NCBI RefSeq assembly: GCF_024298965.1
Contig: NZ_CP085193.1
Span: 11,594,001-11,658,000 of the forward strand
Direction of reading: 5' to 3'
Source of the DNA: Streptomyces rapamycinicus NRRL 5491
Lineage (GTDB): Bacteria > Actinomycetota > Actinomycetes > Streptomycetales > Streptomycetaceae
Length of the DNA: 64,000 bases
A program made the position numbers and the translations under genes. Shown one piece after another: positions 63,103 to 64,000 of this stretch (positions are counted from its first letter, which is position 1; the number at the start of each line of letters is the position of its first letter). The notes under the pieces were generated by a model, which saw only the letters and a program-made list of their open reading frames with translations, made no database searches and was not told where the DNA came from.

Positions 63103-63702
63103 TCAGCCGGCCGGGGCGTTCGGGGACGCGGGCACCTTCGGCAGGTCGCTGAAGATGTCGAGCCCCATGGCGGCGGCGATCAGCAGACCGATCACGCCCA
63201 GCGCCACCGCCCCCCAGGCCACCGCGGTCACCCAGGGTGTCCCGGCCGTGACGGGCCGCCGCTGCCGCAGCAGCACCACGGCGGCGATCACCACGGCGGC
63301 CAGCGCGAACAGCCCGTTGACGAGGGCCGTGGTGTGCCACGGAGTGCCGTACACCGCGGAGATCTGATCGGCGGCCGACCCGGACTGGGCCTTGATCTGG
63401 CCGGTCAGCTGCTTGCGCTCCTGGAGCATGGTGCCGAGCCAGGTGCCGGAGAGCGAGGCCAGCCCGAGGCCCGCGGCGACGACCGAGGCGGCGCCGGGGA
63501 CGATGCCCGGCGTGGTGGCCGGGGGCGGGGTCGCGATGTCGTCATCGAGGTCCGATGCTTCCAGCGGGTCCGGGGTTTCCTCCGGGCCCGGGGTTTCCTG
63601 CTGGTCCGAAACAGCGTTCGGGACACCCTCCGCCGTGGCTTCCTCGGCTTCTGCGGGCTGCGCTGCGGTGTCGGTCGGTTGGTCGGTCTTGGTGGTGTCC
63701 AT
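63103..63702 (-). CDS. Membrane protein with disordered acidic N-terminus
   Basis: 199 aa from the ATG at 63702 (MDTTKTDQPTDTAAQPAEAE). The first ~65 residues are Pro/Glu/Asp/Thr-rich and disordered; hydrophobic segments follow (IVPGAASVVAAGLGLASLSG, LVNGLFALAAVVIAAVVLL and AVAWGAVALGVIGLLIAAAM). No clear ribosome site, but the codon pattern supports this frame. No family recognised and no neighbour suggests a job. Confidence 0.7.
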   Translation of the reverse strand: MDTTKTDQPTDTAAQPAEAEEATAEGVPNAVSDQQETPGPEETPDPLEASDLDDDIATPPPATTPGIVPGAASVVAAGLGLASLSGTWLGTMLQERKQLTGQIKAQSGSAADQISAVYGTPWHTTALVNGLFALAAVVIAAVVLLRQRRPVTAGTPWVTAVAWGAVALGVIGLLIAAAMGLDIFSDLPKVPASPNAPAG

Positions 63703-63860
63703 GTGCCGCAACCGTACGGACCGAAGATGAAAACTCACTGAGAAAGCGATGTCCTTCGGCCGGCGGCACCGGCCGGGTGGTGGCCGGCCGCGCCACATAC
63801 GCTGGCCGAAGGGTCTCACCGATGGCCGGGGACCCCCTTCGAGCACGACGGGAGCACCCC

Positions 63861-64000
63861 GTGGTCTCCTCCACCTCTGGCGGCGCCGCCCCCGACTGCG
63901 GGACACGGCACCGGCTGCGCGCATGGCTGCTGGAGGGCCTGACCGACATCGCCAAGCGTCAGCCCGGCCCGCACGCCGAGCCGGAGGGCGCACACCAGGG
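63861..64000 (+). CDS. Start of a probable APC-type permease (runs off the window)
   Basis: Only the first 46 codons are present, from a GTG at 63861 preceded by GGGAG. The N-terminus contains HRLRAWLLEGLTDIAKRQPG, a cytoplasmic lead-in that I associate with actinobacterial amino-acid (APC) permeases, which continue with a Trp-rich segment before helix 1. That continuation lies outside the window, so the call is tentative. Confidence 0.45.
   Translation, partial: MVSSTSGGAAPDCGTRHRLRAWLLEGLTDIAKRQPGPHAEPEGAHQ

Overview
The window is about 64 kb of very GC-rich DNA with strong third-position G/C bias, frequent GTG starts, four visible rare TTA leucine codons and many divergent regulator/target pairs. 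The gene families (SapA-like secreted protein, SAV_5884-type graspetide maturase, AA10 monooxygenase, cholesterol oxidase, PucR, CGNR and TioE-type regulators) point to a Streptomyces chromosome, probably an accessory-rich arm or arm/core transition. I saw no rRNA, tRNA, CRISPR array, integrase, transposase or replication origin.

Layout. 0-8.3 kb: a NACHT/LRR STAND protein (candidate antiphage NLR-like protein), a galactonate-dehydratase-family enolase, a Tat-secreted cholesterol oxidase and a GH15 glucanase/trehalase. 8.4-10.7 kb: a compact graspetide RiPP locus (ATP-grasp ligase, 63-residue precursor, upstream methyltransferase). 10.9-17.7 kb: a NarL-type two-component pair, an MscS channel, an MFS exporter, a secreted EEP nuclease/phosphatase and a sulfotransferase. 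17.8-26.3 kb: a LysR regulator facing a tightly coupled six-gene operon: HisC-like aminotransferase, polyprenyl diphosphate synthase, UbiA prenyltransferase, squalene/oxidosqualene-cyclase-like protein, FAD monooxygenase and TauD-type dioxygenase. Together these read as a meroterpenoid pathway (make prenyl donor, attach to a polar acceptor, epoxidise, cyclise, hydroxylate). This is the strongest candidate for an undescribed system here.

26.3-37 kb: a membrane-anchored AA10 LPMO, a SapA-like protein, an NTF2-like protein, a possibly truncated MpaB-like oxygenase, a PucR regulator, a two-gene sodium/carboxylate symporter, a CGNR regulator divergent from an MFS exporter, and an ascorbate-family PTS (IIAB fusion plus IIC). 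37-42.5 kb: a TioU/TioE-like pair (UvrA-like ATPase with double-MerR regulator), a VOC protein, and a serine/threonine dehydratase divergent from a TetR gene over a visible operator. 42.5-50.3 kb: HtpG, small proteins, a deazaflavin-dependent reductase, a secreted double-psi-barrel-like protein, dienelactone hydrolase, aldo/keto reductase, and an MBL-Rieske fusion.

50.5-64 kb: a degenerate histidine phosphatase, an FG-GAP lipoprotein, a membrane Ser/Thr kinase with a small partner, a membrane-anchored S1 protease, an SMP-30-like protein and a polytopic protein, a Tat-secreted GH2 glycosidase, a CDF metal transporter and the start of a probable permease. Two copies of a MITE-like element with ~25-bp inverted ends occur: one inserted in frame inside the UbiA gene (with a TGA target duplication), the other precisely at the stop codons of two convergent genes.
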